Translations under genes and position numbers: made by a program | Notes under the pieces: generated by a model | Databases searched by the model: none | What the model saw: only the letters and a program-made list of their open reading frames with translations | What the model was told of the DNA's origin: nothing | Assembly: GCA_023246055.1 (NCBI GenBank) | Contig: JAHFJD010000007.1 | Span: 1 to 32,165 of the forward strand | Reading direction: 5' to 3' | DNA length: 32,165 bases | Source of the DNA: Candidatus Doudnabacteria bacterium | GTDB lineage: Bacteria; Patescibacteriota; Doudnabacteria; UBA920; 2-01-FULL-46-14 | In this document: piece by piece, positions 17,518 to 25,585 of the stretch | How the letters are laid out: each line of letters starts with the position of its first letter | Numbering within the stretch: position 1 is the first letter of the stretch

Positions 17518-17545
17518 TCAAAAAAACCCGCCATTGAGGCGGGCT
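17518..17545 (-). terminator. Rho-independent terminator (minus strand)
   Basis: Minus strand CCCGCC-tcaat-GGCGGG followed by TTTTTTT. Confidence 0.8.
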
Positions 17546-17566
17546 TTCAAAATCGTGATTGGTTTG

Positions 17567-17683
17567 CTATTTCCTGCGATTCTTCACTGTTTGAAAGGCC
17601 GCCACATATTGACTCTTGAGTAGCAAGAGGCAAGAGAGAACGAGCATAATTGTGACAGCCATTAAATTCATAATTAAATACAT
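17567..17683 (-). CDS. Possible 38-aa single-TM microprotein
   Basis: MYLIMNLMAVTIMLVLSCLLLLKSQYVAAFQTVKNRRK between the DM13 gene and the 17518 terminator; below the ORF-track size cut-off. Confidence 0.35.
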   Translation of the reverse strand: MYLIMNLMAVTIMLVLSCLLLLKSQYVAAFQTVKNRRK

Positions 17684-17722
17684 GTTACCACCACTACTTT
17701 TTTTGTCAAATGTCGCGAGAAT

Positions 17723-18289
17723 TTAGCGAAATTCCGCGTAGCTAAACATGATCCCGAATGACTTGGACCACACCAGAACATATCGGTATTTGGCTGTGTC
17801 AGTGTTTGCGGGAACGTTATAGTTCACATTGCCTTTGGTTGCGCGGATGGGCCCGAGATCCACAATGTCTTTGTCAGAAAGGTTTGAGGCCAGATAAATA
17901 CGGAGCTCTGGACCATTTAATGTGTCCAAATTTTCAAATCGTAGGATTTTTTGACCACCCACTTCGAGGAGTGAGACTGCGCCCGAAACATTGAACGCGC
18001 GAGGTGAGAGAGTGCCGCGGGAATGCAGTACGAGAGGAGCGTCCCGGAGCTGGTCATTGAGGGTCTTGGCAGCAGCATCATTGACCTCTTGCATGGCAAT
18101 ATTGAACCTTTCCGTGGTGGTCGCGTCCATGCCATAGAGGTTGTCCTGAATCTGCACTGACGGCTGCGTCTGACTGGGTTCCTTTTGGTGAAGAGTGGGG
18201 GAGACAAAATACCATAGCAGAGACAGCGCCGCGATTGTTGCCACTATTGTGAGTATGTCTTTTTTGGTCACGGTTTGAGTCTGTTTCAC
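17723..18289 (-). CDS. DM13-domain membrane-anchored protein
   Basis: N-terminal TM; SRGTLSPRAFNVSGAVSLLEVGGQKILRFENLDTLNGPELRIYLAS…VDLGPI…GNVNYNVP…YRYVLVWSKSFGIMFSYAEF; GTG start. Confidence 0.85.
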   Translation of the reverse strand: MKQTQTVTKKDILTIVATIAALSLLWYFVSPTLHQKEPSQTQPSVQIQDNLYGMDATTTERFNIAMQEVNDAAAKTLNDQLRDAPLVLHSRGTLSPRAFNVSGAVSLLEVGGQKILRFENLDTLNGPELRIYLASNLSDKDIVDLGPIRATKGNVNYNVPANTDTAKYRYVLVWSKSFGIMFSYAEFR

Positions 18290-18350
18290 AACTTCAGATT
18301 TGCCTAAAATGTGAAAACTTTATCTCAAAAGCAAGTTATTCAACTGGCTC
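18277..18350. mobile_element. Short (74-bp) derivative of the MITE-like element (copy 2, inverted relative to copy 1)
   Basis: Reverse complement GAGCCAGTTGAATAACTTGCTTTTGAGATAAA…ACATTTTAGGCAAATCTGAAGTTGTGAAACAGACTC matches both ends of copy 1; TTT on both sides. Confidence 0.7.
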
Positions 18351-18377
18351 TTTGATTTTATCGCAAAGTTTCAGTTA

Positions 18378-18488
18378 TGAAAAGCAAGAAAACCCCGGGG
18401 TCAGGAGGACCTTTTCCCCGGGGTTCGGCTATCAGAAGAGGTTGATGGCAGGCTCTTCGTCAGCCGAAAATTACAATTAGTATTATAG
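18378..18488 (-). ncRNA. Candidate small RNA with two hairpins, the second a terminator
   Basis: Minus strand TATAAT, then CGGCTGACGAAGAG…CTCTTCTGATAGCCG hairpin, then AACCCCGGGG-aaaaggtcctcctga-CCCCGGGGTT-TTCTTGCTTTT. Confidence 0.45.
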
Positions 18489-18635
18489 CGACAAACATCC
18501 TCCTACTAGTTATGGACGGATTGTATAGTAAACGTGAGTTAATTTCAACAGCCAAAGCAAGTTTTGGACGTTCTTAAATACAGTTTAAATTGAATTATTA
18601 TCGTTTTTTTGATACAGTTGAAGGCGATTGCCCGG

Positions 18636-18692
18636 TAGCCCCGCCTTCGCTAAAGCTACGGCGGGCAGGCAAGCGGGCCCGCCAGAGGCGGG
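18636..18692. repeat. Composite GC-rich palindromic repeat
   Basis: CCCCGCCTTCGCTAAAGCTACGGCGGGCAGGCAAGCGGGCCCGCCAGAGGCGGG; the last 15 bp recur exactly at 12971-12985. Confidence 0.85.
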
Positions 18693-18741
18693 TAAATAAG
18701 GCACCATGATTTTTACGACCAGAAACAATCCCGTACAGAGC

Positions 18742-18813
<72 letters not shown>

Positions 18814-18930
18814 CCTTGTGCAGGAGAGCAATCATTCGTAGGTTCCCCGCCATCAATAAAATCCTTAGCGGCGGGTCCGCTTTTGGCGGAGAATCCATCC
18901 CGGGCAGCCATATAATTAAAATTAAAAATT

Positions 18931-19140
18931 ATGATCCTAGGAACGTTTCTAGTTTTGATCGGGGTAGTGTTCTTTTTGAAGAACTTGGGGCTGATTGTCT
19001 TGCCAAGTTCGTTTTGGTCATTTATCTGGCCGCTCTTGATCATCGTGGTTGGGGTGCATATCGCCATTGGCGCCCAGCGCGCTCGTCAGTACAAGCACTG
19101 GCTGTTCAAATCCTGGAGAGGCGACGACCCCGAGAATTAA
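18931..19140 (+). CDS. DUF5668-like small membrane protein (LiaI/LiaF-type TM region)
   Basis: LIGVVFFLKNLGLIVLPSSFWSFIWPLLIIVVGVHI; TATAAT upstream at 18911. Confidence 0.75.
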   Translation: MILGTFLVLIGVVFFLKNLGLIVLPSSFWSFIWPLLIIVVGVHIAIGAQRARQYKHWLFKSWRGDDPEN

Positions 19141-19152
19141 AACCCTGGCCCA

Positions 19153-19530
19153 ATGAATTTGGAAAAAAAACTCGAAGCCGAGCTCAAACATTATCGGGAG
19201 CTGGGTCAGAAAAATCCCCAGGTCGATGCGCAAATGCTGATGATGAACGCTTTGCAGAACCGCAGATCGAACCTCATATCACCGCAGTCGAAAAAATGGG
19301 CATACCTTGTGTCCGTGGGTCTGCCGCCTTTCGGTTTGTTGTTCGCTCTCCGATATTATTTCGGGAATGAGGACGACGCGAAGCAGGTCGCTTTTGTTTG
19401 CACTCTGCTGACAGTCATCAGTGTTGTGGGGATATGGCTGCTCGGCAAGGTATTGTTTTCCGGATCAGGTGTATCCCTAGACCAGATTCAGCAGATAAAT
19501 CCCAATGACTTGAGGCAGCTCACGCAGTAG
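19153..19530 (+). CDS. Hypothetical protein with two TM segments
   Basis: 125-aa ORF, helical N-terminus then two hydrophobic stretches. Confidence 0.65.
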   Translation: MNLEKKLEAELKHYRELGQKNPQVDAQMLMMNALQNRRSNLISPQSKKWAYLVSVGLPPFGLLFALRYYFGNEDDAKQVAFVCTLLTVISVVGIWLLGKVLFSGSGVSLDQIQQINPNDLRQLTQ

Positions 19531-19622
19531 CAGCTGCGGAAAAATTTGCCACCTGGGGATAAATGGATTTGACTAGTTTTTTGGGTTTAGTATTCTGGTA
19601 GCAAGTAAGTTTCATTAAAATC

Positions 19623-19658
19623 AAAAAAAACACGCCAAAATTCCTGTCGCGTTTTTTT
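19623..19658. terminator. Probable bidirectional terminator
   Basis: AAAAAAAACACG…CGCGTTTTTTT. Confidence 0.5.
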
Positions 19659-19667
19659 GTTATAAAT

Positions 19668-19832
19668 AGGAGTTACGGGTTTTAGCCAAGTTCGAGGCAA
19701 AACCGAGCATTGGCGCGAGCCGTAGTAATCTACGGCGAGCGAAAAGCAAAGGTTTTAACGAAGAAATTGGCTAAATGCTTGCGAGCAAGGTCGGGCTCTG
19801 CCCGAACGGGAGCAATCAATCCCGTAAGTCCT
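19668..19832. repeat. 165-bp structured inverted-repeat element upstream of glutamine synthetase
   Basis: AGGAGTTACGGG…CCCGTAAGTCCT ends, inner TTTAGCCAA…TTGGCTAAA, apex CCGTAG-taat-CTACGG, plus CTTGCGAGCAAG and TCGGGCTCTGCCCGA hairpins. Confidence 0.7.
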
Positions 19833-19861
19833 AATAAAAATAAGCATTAAACAGCAAAACC

Positions 19862-20869
19862 ATGATGATCAAAGCGGAATACATTTGGCTCGATGGGCAA
19901 AAACTAACAGCCCAAGCTCGGTCAAAAACCAAAATTTTGCACCACGCGGTGCGTTCCTTGTACGAAATCCCGGAGTGGGGATTCGATGGGTCGAGCACTA
20001 TGCAGGCCGAAGGACATGCCAGCGATTGCCAGCTGAAGCCTGTGTTTTTCACAGGCGATCCGATTCGGGGCGAAGAGCACATCCTCGTTCTCTGCGAGGT
20101 TTTGCAGGCGGACGGACAGATCCATTCGAGCAATACTCGAGCTCGATTGAGAACGGTCGCGGAAAAATATGCCAGTCTCGAGTCGTGGTTTGGTATTGAG
20201 CAGGAATATACCCTGTTTCGGGGTGACCGGCCATTCGGGTTTCCAGAGGTTGTATTTCCCGGGCCCCAAGGTCCGTATTATTGCGGCGTGGGAGCGGAAA
20301 ATATTTACGGCCGGGAACTCGTAGAGGAGCACCTGGAGGCCTGTTTGCGCGCGGGCCTTGTGATCAGCGGTATTAATGCAGAGGTTATGCCTGGTCAGTG
20401 GGAGTTTCAGGTTGGCCCGCTTGGCCCGCTTGGGGCGGCTGACCAGATGTGGATAGCGCGCTGGCTTCTGCGCCGGCTGGGGGAAAAATATGGGATTACG
20501 GTTTCCTTTGGCCCCAAGCCAGTAACAGGTGACTGGAATGGCGCTGGGGCGCACACCAATTTTTCAACTCGGCGGATGCGTGACACCGGAGGGATAGAAG
20601 AAGTTCGCGCCGCGTGCGAAAAACTGAAACTCAAGCACAATGAACACATTGCCGTGTACGGTGCGGGTAATGAGTTACGTCTCACTGGCAAGCATGAGAC
20701 CGCGCGCATTGATGAATTCCGCTACGGTGTGTCTGATCGCGGCGCTTCGATCCGTATCCCCATGGTTACCGCCAACAACCACGCGGGATATCTCGAAGAC
20801 CGCCGTCCAGCAGCCAATATGGATCCCTATCAGGTCTGCGCCCGGATCATCGAGACAGTTGCTAGCTAG
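19862..20869 (+). CDS. glnA: Glutamine synthetase, type II (eukaryotic-type GSII)
   Basis: AEYIWLDG…SKTK, WGFDGSSTMQAEG, GIEQEYTLF, NAEVMPGQWEFQVGP, NGAGAHTNFST, GVSDRGASIRIP, YLEDRRPAANMDPY. Confidence 0.95.
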   Translation: MMIKAEYIWLDGQKLTAQARSKTKILHHAVRSLYEIPEWGFDGSSTMQAEGHASDCQLKPVFFTGDPIRGEEHILVLCEVLQADGQIHSSNTRARLRTVAEKYASLESWFGIEQEYTLFRGDRPFGFPEVVFPGPQGPYYCGVGAENIYGRELVEEHLEACLRAGLVISGINAEVMPGQWEFQVGPLGPLGAADQMWIARWLLRRLGEKYGITVSFGPKPVTGDWNGAGAHTNFSTRRMRDTGGIEEVRAACEKLKLKHNEHIAVYGAGNELRLTGKHETARIDEFRYGVSDRGASIRIPMVTANNHAGYLEDRRPAANMDPYQVCARIIETVAS

Positions 20870-20886
20870 CGCGTTATAATGGGAGG

Positions 20887-21528
20887 GTGAACGCAAGACT
20901 ATCAAATAGACAAATTGAGGAGCAGCTGATTATCGCCGAATTTGCCGTGCCTCGGGAATTCGCGTTTCAGCCCGGCGAATATGTGCAGATAATCCTTCCC
21001 GGCGGATTGAAGCGCTACTTTTCAGTGGCGAGCTCGCCCAGCCAGCAGGGTACCGTTCGCATTGCCACGCGACCAAGCCACAGTGAGTTCAAAAAAATTC
21101 TGGCAGCCATGCCGCTTGGCACAGATGTGGAGATCAAAGGGCCCTGGGGCGATATGGTTCTGCCAAAGGACGAGAGCGTGAAACTGACTTTTGTCGCTGG
21201 GGGGATTGGCATCACGCCTTTTTTGAGCATGCTGTCAGAGCTAGTCTCGCAAAGATCAGAACGGGATGTACAGCTCCTGCATTTTACCGATGATAAAATT
21301 TTTGAAGATGAGCTGCGCGACTACATAGCGAATCTCCCAAATGGCAAAATGGACGTGATTTATGAAAGGATAAACCCGGAGATTATCAAAATGAAAATTC
21401 CAGATTATCAAACGAGGACTTTTTTTCTTGCTGCCCCCCCGGGCTTTGTAAATGTTGCGACCGCAATCCTTCAGGAACTGCAGATTCCTAACAGGCAGAC
21501 TATCGGCGAGAGTTATACAGGATATTGA
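20887..21528 (+). CDS. FAD/NAD(P)-binding oxidoreductase, ferredoxin-NADP reductase-like
   Basis: QPGEYVQIILPGGLKRYFSVASSP, GPWGDMVLP, TFVAGGIGITPFLSML, FFLAAPPGFV; GTG start. Confidence 0.88.
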   Translation: MNARLSNRQIEEQLIIAEFAVPREFAFQPGEYVQIILPGGLKRYFSVASSPSQQGTVRIATRPSHSEFKKILAAMPLGTDVEIKGPWGDMVLPKDESVKLTFVAGGIGITPFLSMLSELVSQRSERDVQLLHFTDDKIFEDELRDYIANLPNGKMDVIYERINPEIIKMKIPDYQTRTFFLAAPPGFVNVATAILQELQIPNRQTIGESYTGY

Positions 21529-21553
21529 CATAAGGGATTGTTCGTGATAAAAT
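21525..21553 (+). promoter_or_regulatory. rnpB promoter TTGACA-N17-TAAAAT
   Basis: TTGACA at 21525-21530, TAAAAT at 21548-21553, just before the P1 stem. Confidence 0.85.
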
Positions 21554-21561
21554 TTTATCGT

Positions 21562-21961
21562 CCAAAGTAACTCGGGTAGCTGCCCAGCCCCAGACGCTGG
21601 AGCTGGGAGGAAAGTCCGAACACTCCGGATTTGATAGCCACATACCGCGCCCGCTTCGCAGTCGCGAAGCGAGTCGGGCGGGTGTGTTATCAAATCCAAG
21701 GGTAGCGGGTAATTCCCGTCTGGAGCAATCCGCCTTTGCGGCGGACCAAGCCACGAGATGCGAACAGAGACGTCCCGATACGAAAGTTGAGGGACTCCGA
21801 CCGCAAGGTCGGAGAGCTTGATAGAAATATCAAGAGTGAAACGGCTAAACTCTTACTTGAGTGCAAACCCAAATTTGGTAGGGTGCATGATCCCGATGGC
21901 AACATCGGGACAAGATAGATAGCTACACAAATACAGAATTCGGCTTACAGATTTGCTTTGG
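21562..21961 (+). ncRNA. rnpB: RNase P RNA (bacterial type A-like)
   Basis: GGGAGGAAAGTCCGAACAC, CCACGAGATGCGAACAGAGACG, ACAGAATTCGGCTTACAG; CCAAAG/CTTTGG closing P1 stem. Confidence 0.95.
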
Positions 21962-21965
21962 ACAT

Positions 21966-22003
21966 AAAAAATCTCCCTGATCAGTATCGGGGAGATTTTT
22001 TTA
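21966..22003 (+). terminator. Rho-independent terminator after rnpB
   Basis: AAATCTCCC-tgatcagtatcg-GGGAGATTTTTTT. Confidence 0.9.
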
Positions 22004-22056
22004 TAAAAAAAACGCGTGTGCTTTGGAGTCAGCGCCGCGTATATATTTCTGCGTTG

Positions 22057-22485
22057 TCAGGCATGGGTTTTAGCAGGACTTTTTCCCATATGGTTGGTTG
22101 CGATACGAGATGCTGCCACTTCGGACAGAATTGATTCTAATCGTGACTTCGCATGCTTGTAACTCTGCCGCAAATTGAAACCCTCGGACAGCAATCCGAG
22201 TTTATGGAACAGCTGGATCTGTTGTTTTGCCATGGATTTCATTTGGAGTGCGAAGCTTCTTTCCATGGTAAACGAGATTTCAATGCTCTCAAACTCTTGT
22301 CGCAGCGATCCGATTTTGGTCAGTTGCGAAACCCGCGATGAGTTGAGAAAATCTAGTTTCTTGTGATTAGTCGAAACTTCGCAGTGTTTTGCGGCCAGTC
22401 GGGCTGCGAAGGAAGTTTCAATTCTGTCCTCGACCCACGATTGTAGCCATTTTTTTTCGTGGCTCCTGAAGGGAAAGTGATCCAT
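22057..22485 (-). CDS. Hypothetical helical protein
   Basis: 142-aa ORF overlapping the end of the upstream ORF; no family recognised. Confidence 0.5.
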   Translation of the reverse strand: MDHFPFRSHEKKWLQSWVEDRIETSFAARLAAKHCEVSTNHKKLDFLNSSRVSQLTKIGSLRQEFESIEISFTMERSFALQMKSMAKQQIQLFHKLGLLSEGFNLRQSYKHAKSRLESILSEVAASRIATNHMGKSPAKTHA

Positions 22486-22765
22486 CGGGAAGATCTAGCA
22501 TCGACCATTCCAGCAGCATGTCCGGCGTTCCTTGTTTCATCTTTTCCTTGATTGGCTCGCAGTACGCAAACCGTACAATCGCGACTACAATCAGATTTGA
22601 TGCCCCAAAGAAGCACATACTCAGCAATGAGACATTGTCACCAAATAACAGAACTATTCCGCTACTAAAGATGGACGCCATGAGACTCGTGCATCCAAGG
22701 ACGAATCCTTGTAAGCGCCTTTCAATGAACCAGACGAACATCAGCTGTTTTTTCAAGCGATTCAT
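22418..22765 (-). CDS. Hypothetical protein with two TM segments
   Basis: GGAGG-caaa-ATG Shine-Dalgarno; MNRLKKQLMFVWFIERRLQGFVLGCTSLMASIF…. Confidence 0.6.
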   Translation of the reverse strand: MNRLKKQLMFVWFIERRLQGFVLGCTSLMASIFSSGIVLLFGDNVSLLSMCFFGASNLIVVAIVRFAYCEPIKEKMKQGTPDMLLEWSMLDLPDGSLSLQEPRKKMATIVGRGQN

Positions 22766-22853
22766 TTTGCCTCCATTCATTTTATTGCTTCGCTGAAATT
22801 ATATTATTAAATCACGGTTGCTGTAAAGGGCTATTTATGGCATAATTGAGACC

Positions 22854-24263
22854 ATGAAAAAGTCAGAGTTGGCTTTCAATGTTATTTCTGTGCCAGTGGA
22901 TTTTTTGATGATACTGGCCGCGGCTTCACTGGCATATTTTCTGCGGTACCGCGTGGAGACTTTGCCAGTGCTTTTTGATTTGTCCTACTCGCAATACCTA
23001 AAGCTCATTTTGATTGCGATTCCTTTCTTGCTTTTGTTGTTCGCTTTGAACGGACTGTATGCGCAAAAAAGCACGCATGGGATTTGGCGCGAGGTGCTCC
23101 GGATCGCGGGCAGTGTGTCCGCGGGCCTCATGATCGTGGTGGTTCTCTTTTTCTTTAATCGAAACCTGTTTCCCTCTCGCCTCATCATCCTCATGGGCTG
23201 GGCATTTGCGATTCTGTTTGTGAGTTTTGGCCGGATCATTCTGCTTATCGTGCAGCGCGAGCTCCTGGCGCATGGCACTGGTCGGCATCGCCTCGTCGTC
23301 ATCCAAGGCGAGAACATGAGTCCCATCAGCCGCGAAATCGAGCGAAACGCCACATTGGGCTACGAAATAGCGACCACGCTGCGCTATTCGCCTGCGCTTC
23401 GCGATCGGATTGAGGAACTGCACCGCGAAGGTCGCATCGATGAACTCTTGCAGGCTGACACTAGCCTCAAAAATGAGGAGGTTTTGGAACTCGTGAGTTT
23501 GTGCGAGAATCTTGGCATCAAATTCAATTATCTGCCGAGCGTACTGGAGAGTCACCTGGCTAACGTGGAGGTTGATATGATCGGCAATATGCCAGTCATC
23601 CGTCTAAAACCAACGCCGCTTGACGGCTGGGGCAAGGTGGTGAAACGGCTGATCGATATACTCGGTTCCCTTGTCGGTCTCATCCTTTTTTCCCCGCTTT
23701 TTGCCTTGATCGCAACAGTGATTCGTCTCACCTCGCGCGGGCCGATTTTTTTTCACCAGCGCCGAGGATCTAGCCGGCACAATTTTGAATTTTACAAATT
23801 CCGTTCGATGCATGCTGATATGTCCGAGGGGACCGCAGCAGGGGACCGTATCCGGCAGGAGCTCGAAGAAAGTAATTCGCGACGCGGGCCGTACGTCAAG
23901 ATAAAAAACGATCCGCGCGTGACCGCAGTCGGAAAATTTTTACGGCGCTCGAAACTCGACGAGCTCCCTCAGTTCTGGCACGTGCTGCGAGGTCAGATGT
24001 CGCTCGTCGGGCCGCGGATTCACATGGTGCGCGAGGTGGAGAAATTTGAAAACTCCCTTCAGTACAAGAAAATTTTCGTGATCAAACCGGGTGCGACGGG
24101 ACTGGCGCAACTCAATCAATTTGCCAACCAGGAACTGGATTTTGAGGATGAGATCAAACTTGATTTGCTCTACATCGAAAACTGGTCTCTATGGCTCGAC
24201 CTCTATGTGATCGCAAAAACTTTTTATTTCCTTTTGACCCGCAGAGTGAATGTTGACTACTGA
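22854..24263 (+). CDS. Polyprenyl glycosylphosphotransferase (bacterial sugar transferase family)
   Basis: Five N-terminal TM segments; VKRLIDILGSLVGLILFSPLF, FYKFRSMHADM, FLRRSKLDELPQFWHVLRGQMSLVGPRIHMVREVEKF, KPGATGLAQLN. Confidence 0.94.
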   Translation: MKKSELAFNVISVPVDFLMILAAASLAYFLRYRVETLPVLFDLSYSQYLKLILIAIPFLLLLFALNGLYAQKSTHGIWREVLRIAGSVSAGLMIVVVLFFFNRNLFPSRLIILMGWAFAILFVSFGRIILLIVQRELLAHGTGRHRLVVIQGENMSPISREIERNATLGYEIATTLRYSPALRDRIEELHREGRIDELLQADTSLKNEEVLELVSLCENLGIKFNYLPSVLESHLANVEVDMIGNMPVIRLKPTPLDGWGKVVKRLIDILGSLVGLILFSPLFALIATVIRLTSRGPIFFHQRRGSSRHNFEFYKFRSMHADMSEGTAAGDRIRQELEESNSRRGPYVKIKNDPRVTAVGKFLRRSKLDELPQFWHVLRGQMSLVGPRIHMVREVEKFENSLQYKKIFVIKPGATGLAQLNQFANQELDFEDEIKLDLLYIENWSLWLDLYVIAKTFYFLLTRRVNVDY

Positions 24264-24273
24264 TATAATTTTC

Positions 24274-24384
24274 CCTCCTCATGAGGAGGCCTGCCCGCCT
24301 GAGGCGTTCGGGCGGGGGTTAGGGGAGGTAAGGGGCAATGAATTCAGTCTAACCCCCTCCGGCTCCCCCTCACGAGGGGGAGAG
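24274..24384. repeat. Composite palindromic repeat between the sugar transferase and the first GT gene
   Basis: CCTCCTCATGAGGAGG, CCTGCCCGCCTGAGGCGttcGGGCGGG, CCCCCTCACGAGGGGG. Confidence 0.85.
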
Positions 24385-24387
24385 TAA

Positions 24388-25581
24388 ATGCGAGTTGCCC
24401 TCGTACACGAATTTTTGATTCAGCAAGGGGGAGCAGAAAAAGTGCTCGAGGCTTTCCATGAGCTTTTTCCCGAGGCTCCGGTGTATACTTTATTTTATGA
24501 TCGCAATCGCACAGGCGGGAGGTATGACGGCTGGGATGTGAGATCTAGTTTTTTGCAAAAAATTCCTGGAGCGCTGGCGCACTACAAATGGTTTTTACCG
24601 CTGATGGGCTGGGCTATGGAGCGGTTTGATTTGAGCGGATATGATGTGGTGCTCTCTGATTCATCCGCATTTGCCATGGGCGCATTGAAACCGCAAAAAG
24701 CTGTTCACATTTGTTATTGCCATACCCCAACCCGGTATATTTGGGAGAATCACGACGATTATATTGAAAATCTTCCTTACCCCAAGTTCCTGAAAATTCT
24801 CGCGCACATTTACATCAAAAATCACCAAACCAAGTGGGATTTGAGAGCTGCGTTGCGTCCAGATTGGTTCATTGCTAATTCTCGGACAGTACAGGAGCGG
24901 ATAAAAAAATATTATGCGAGGGACTCTACGGTGATTTATCCACCAGTTGATACCGAGTTTTTTCGACCTCACCCCAACCCTCTCCTTGCAAAGAAGAGAG
25001 AGAAGGGAGCGTATTTCCTCACCGGGTCGCGGCTCGAGCCTTACAAGAAAATTGATCTTGTTGTGCAAGCATTCCGCAAATTGAAATTGCCTTTGAAAGT
25101 CATAGGAACCGGAACGCAATTGCAAGAATTAAAAGTGAAGAGCAAGCAATCAAAGAATATAGAATTTTTAGGGCGGGTGACTGACACGAATTTACAAAAA
25201 TTATACGCCCAGGCACAGGCCTTTGTTTTTCCGGCTCTCGAAGATGCGGGGATCATGGTGCTCGAATCCCTGGCTTGCGGCACTCCGGTGATCGGATTGA
25301 ACAAGGGTGGCACAGCCGAATTTGTCAGAGACAGGGAGAATGGGGCTCTGTTCGCGAATCAGAACGTGCAAGATATCGTAGCCGCAGTTAACAGATTCCA
25401 AACAATGGAATTTAATTCAGAAAAAATCAGGACTACTGTGCTTCAATTTGGCAAGGAAGAATTTAAGCGGAAAATTTTCGAGTTTATAACAAGGGTCATT
25501 ACCTCACCCCAACCCTCTCCGATACCGGAGAGGGAGGAAAACCCCCTCTTCATCTCCCCCTCACGAGGGGGAGAAAACTAA
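24388..25581 (+). CDS. GT4-type glycosyltransferase (GT-1)
   Basis: HEFLIQQGGAEKVLEAFHELFP, FFRPH…YFLTGSRLEPYKKIDLVVQAF, FVFPALEDAGIMVLESLACGTPVIGLNKGGTAE. Confidence 0.94.
   Translation: MRVALVHEFLIQQGGAEKVLEAFHELFPEAPVYTLFYDRNRTGGRYDGWDVRSSFLQKIPGALAHYKWFLPLMGWAMERFDLSGYDVVLSDSSAFAMGALKPQKAVHICYCHTPTRYIWENHDDYIENLPYPKFLKILAHIYIKNHQTKWDLRAALRPDWFIANSRTVQERIKKYYARDSTVIYPPVDTEFFRPHPNPLLAKKREKGAYFLTGSRLEPYKKIDLVVQAFRKLKLPLKVIGTGTQLQELKVKSKQSKNIEFLGRVTDTNLQKLYAQAQAFVFPALEDAGIMVLESLACGTPVIGLNKGGTAEFVRDRENGALFANQNVQDIVAAVNRFQTMEFNSEKIRTTVLQFGKEEFKRKIFEFITRVITSPQPSPIPEREENPLFISPSRGGEN
25502..25577. repeat. Palindromic repeat encoding the GT-1 C-terminus and upstream region of GT-2
   Basis: CCTCACCCCAACCCTCTCCGATACCGGAGAGGG…CCCCCTCACGAGGGGGAG. 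Confidence 0.9.
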
Positions 25582-25585
25582 CGTT

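Noticed and set aside
18931-19530. Possible envelope-stress operon (LiaI/LiaF-like DUF5668 plus neighbour)
   Set aside because: No two-component or regulatory gene nearby; domain similarity alone does not support a system.
21500-21918. ORFs 21500-21754 (-), 21690-21905 (-), 21736-21918 (+)
   Set aside because: They overlap RNase P RNA; no coding signal.
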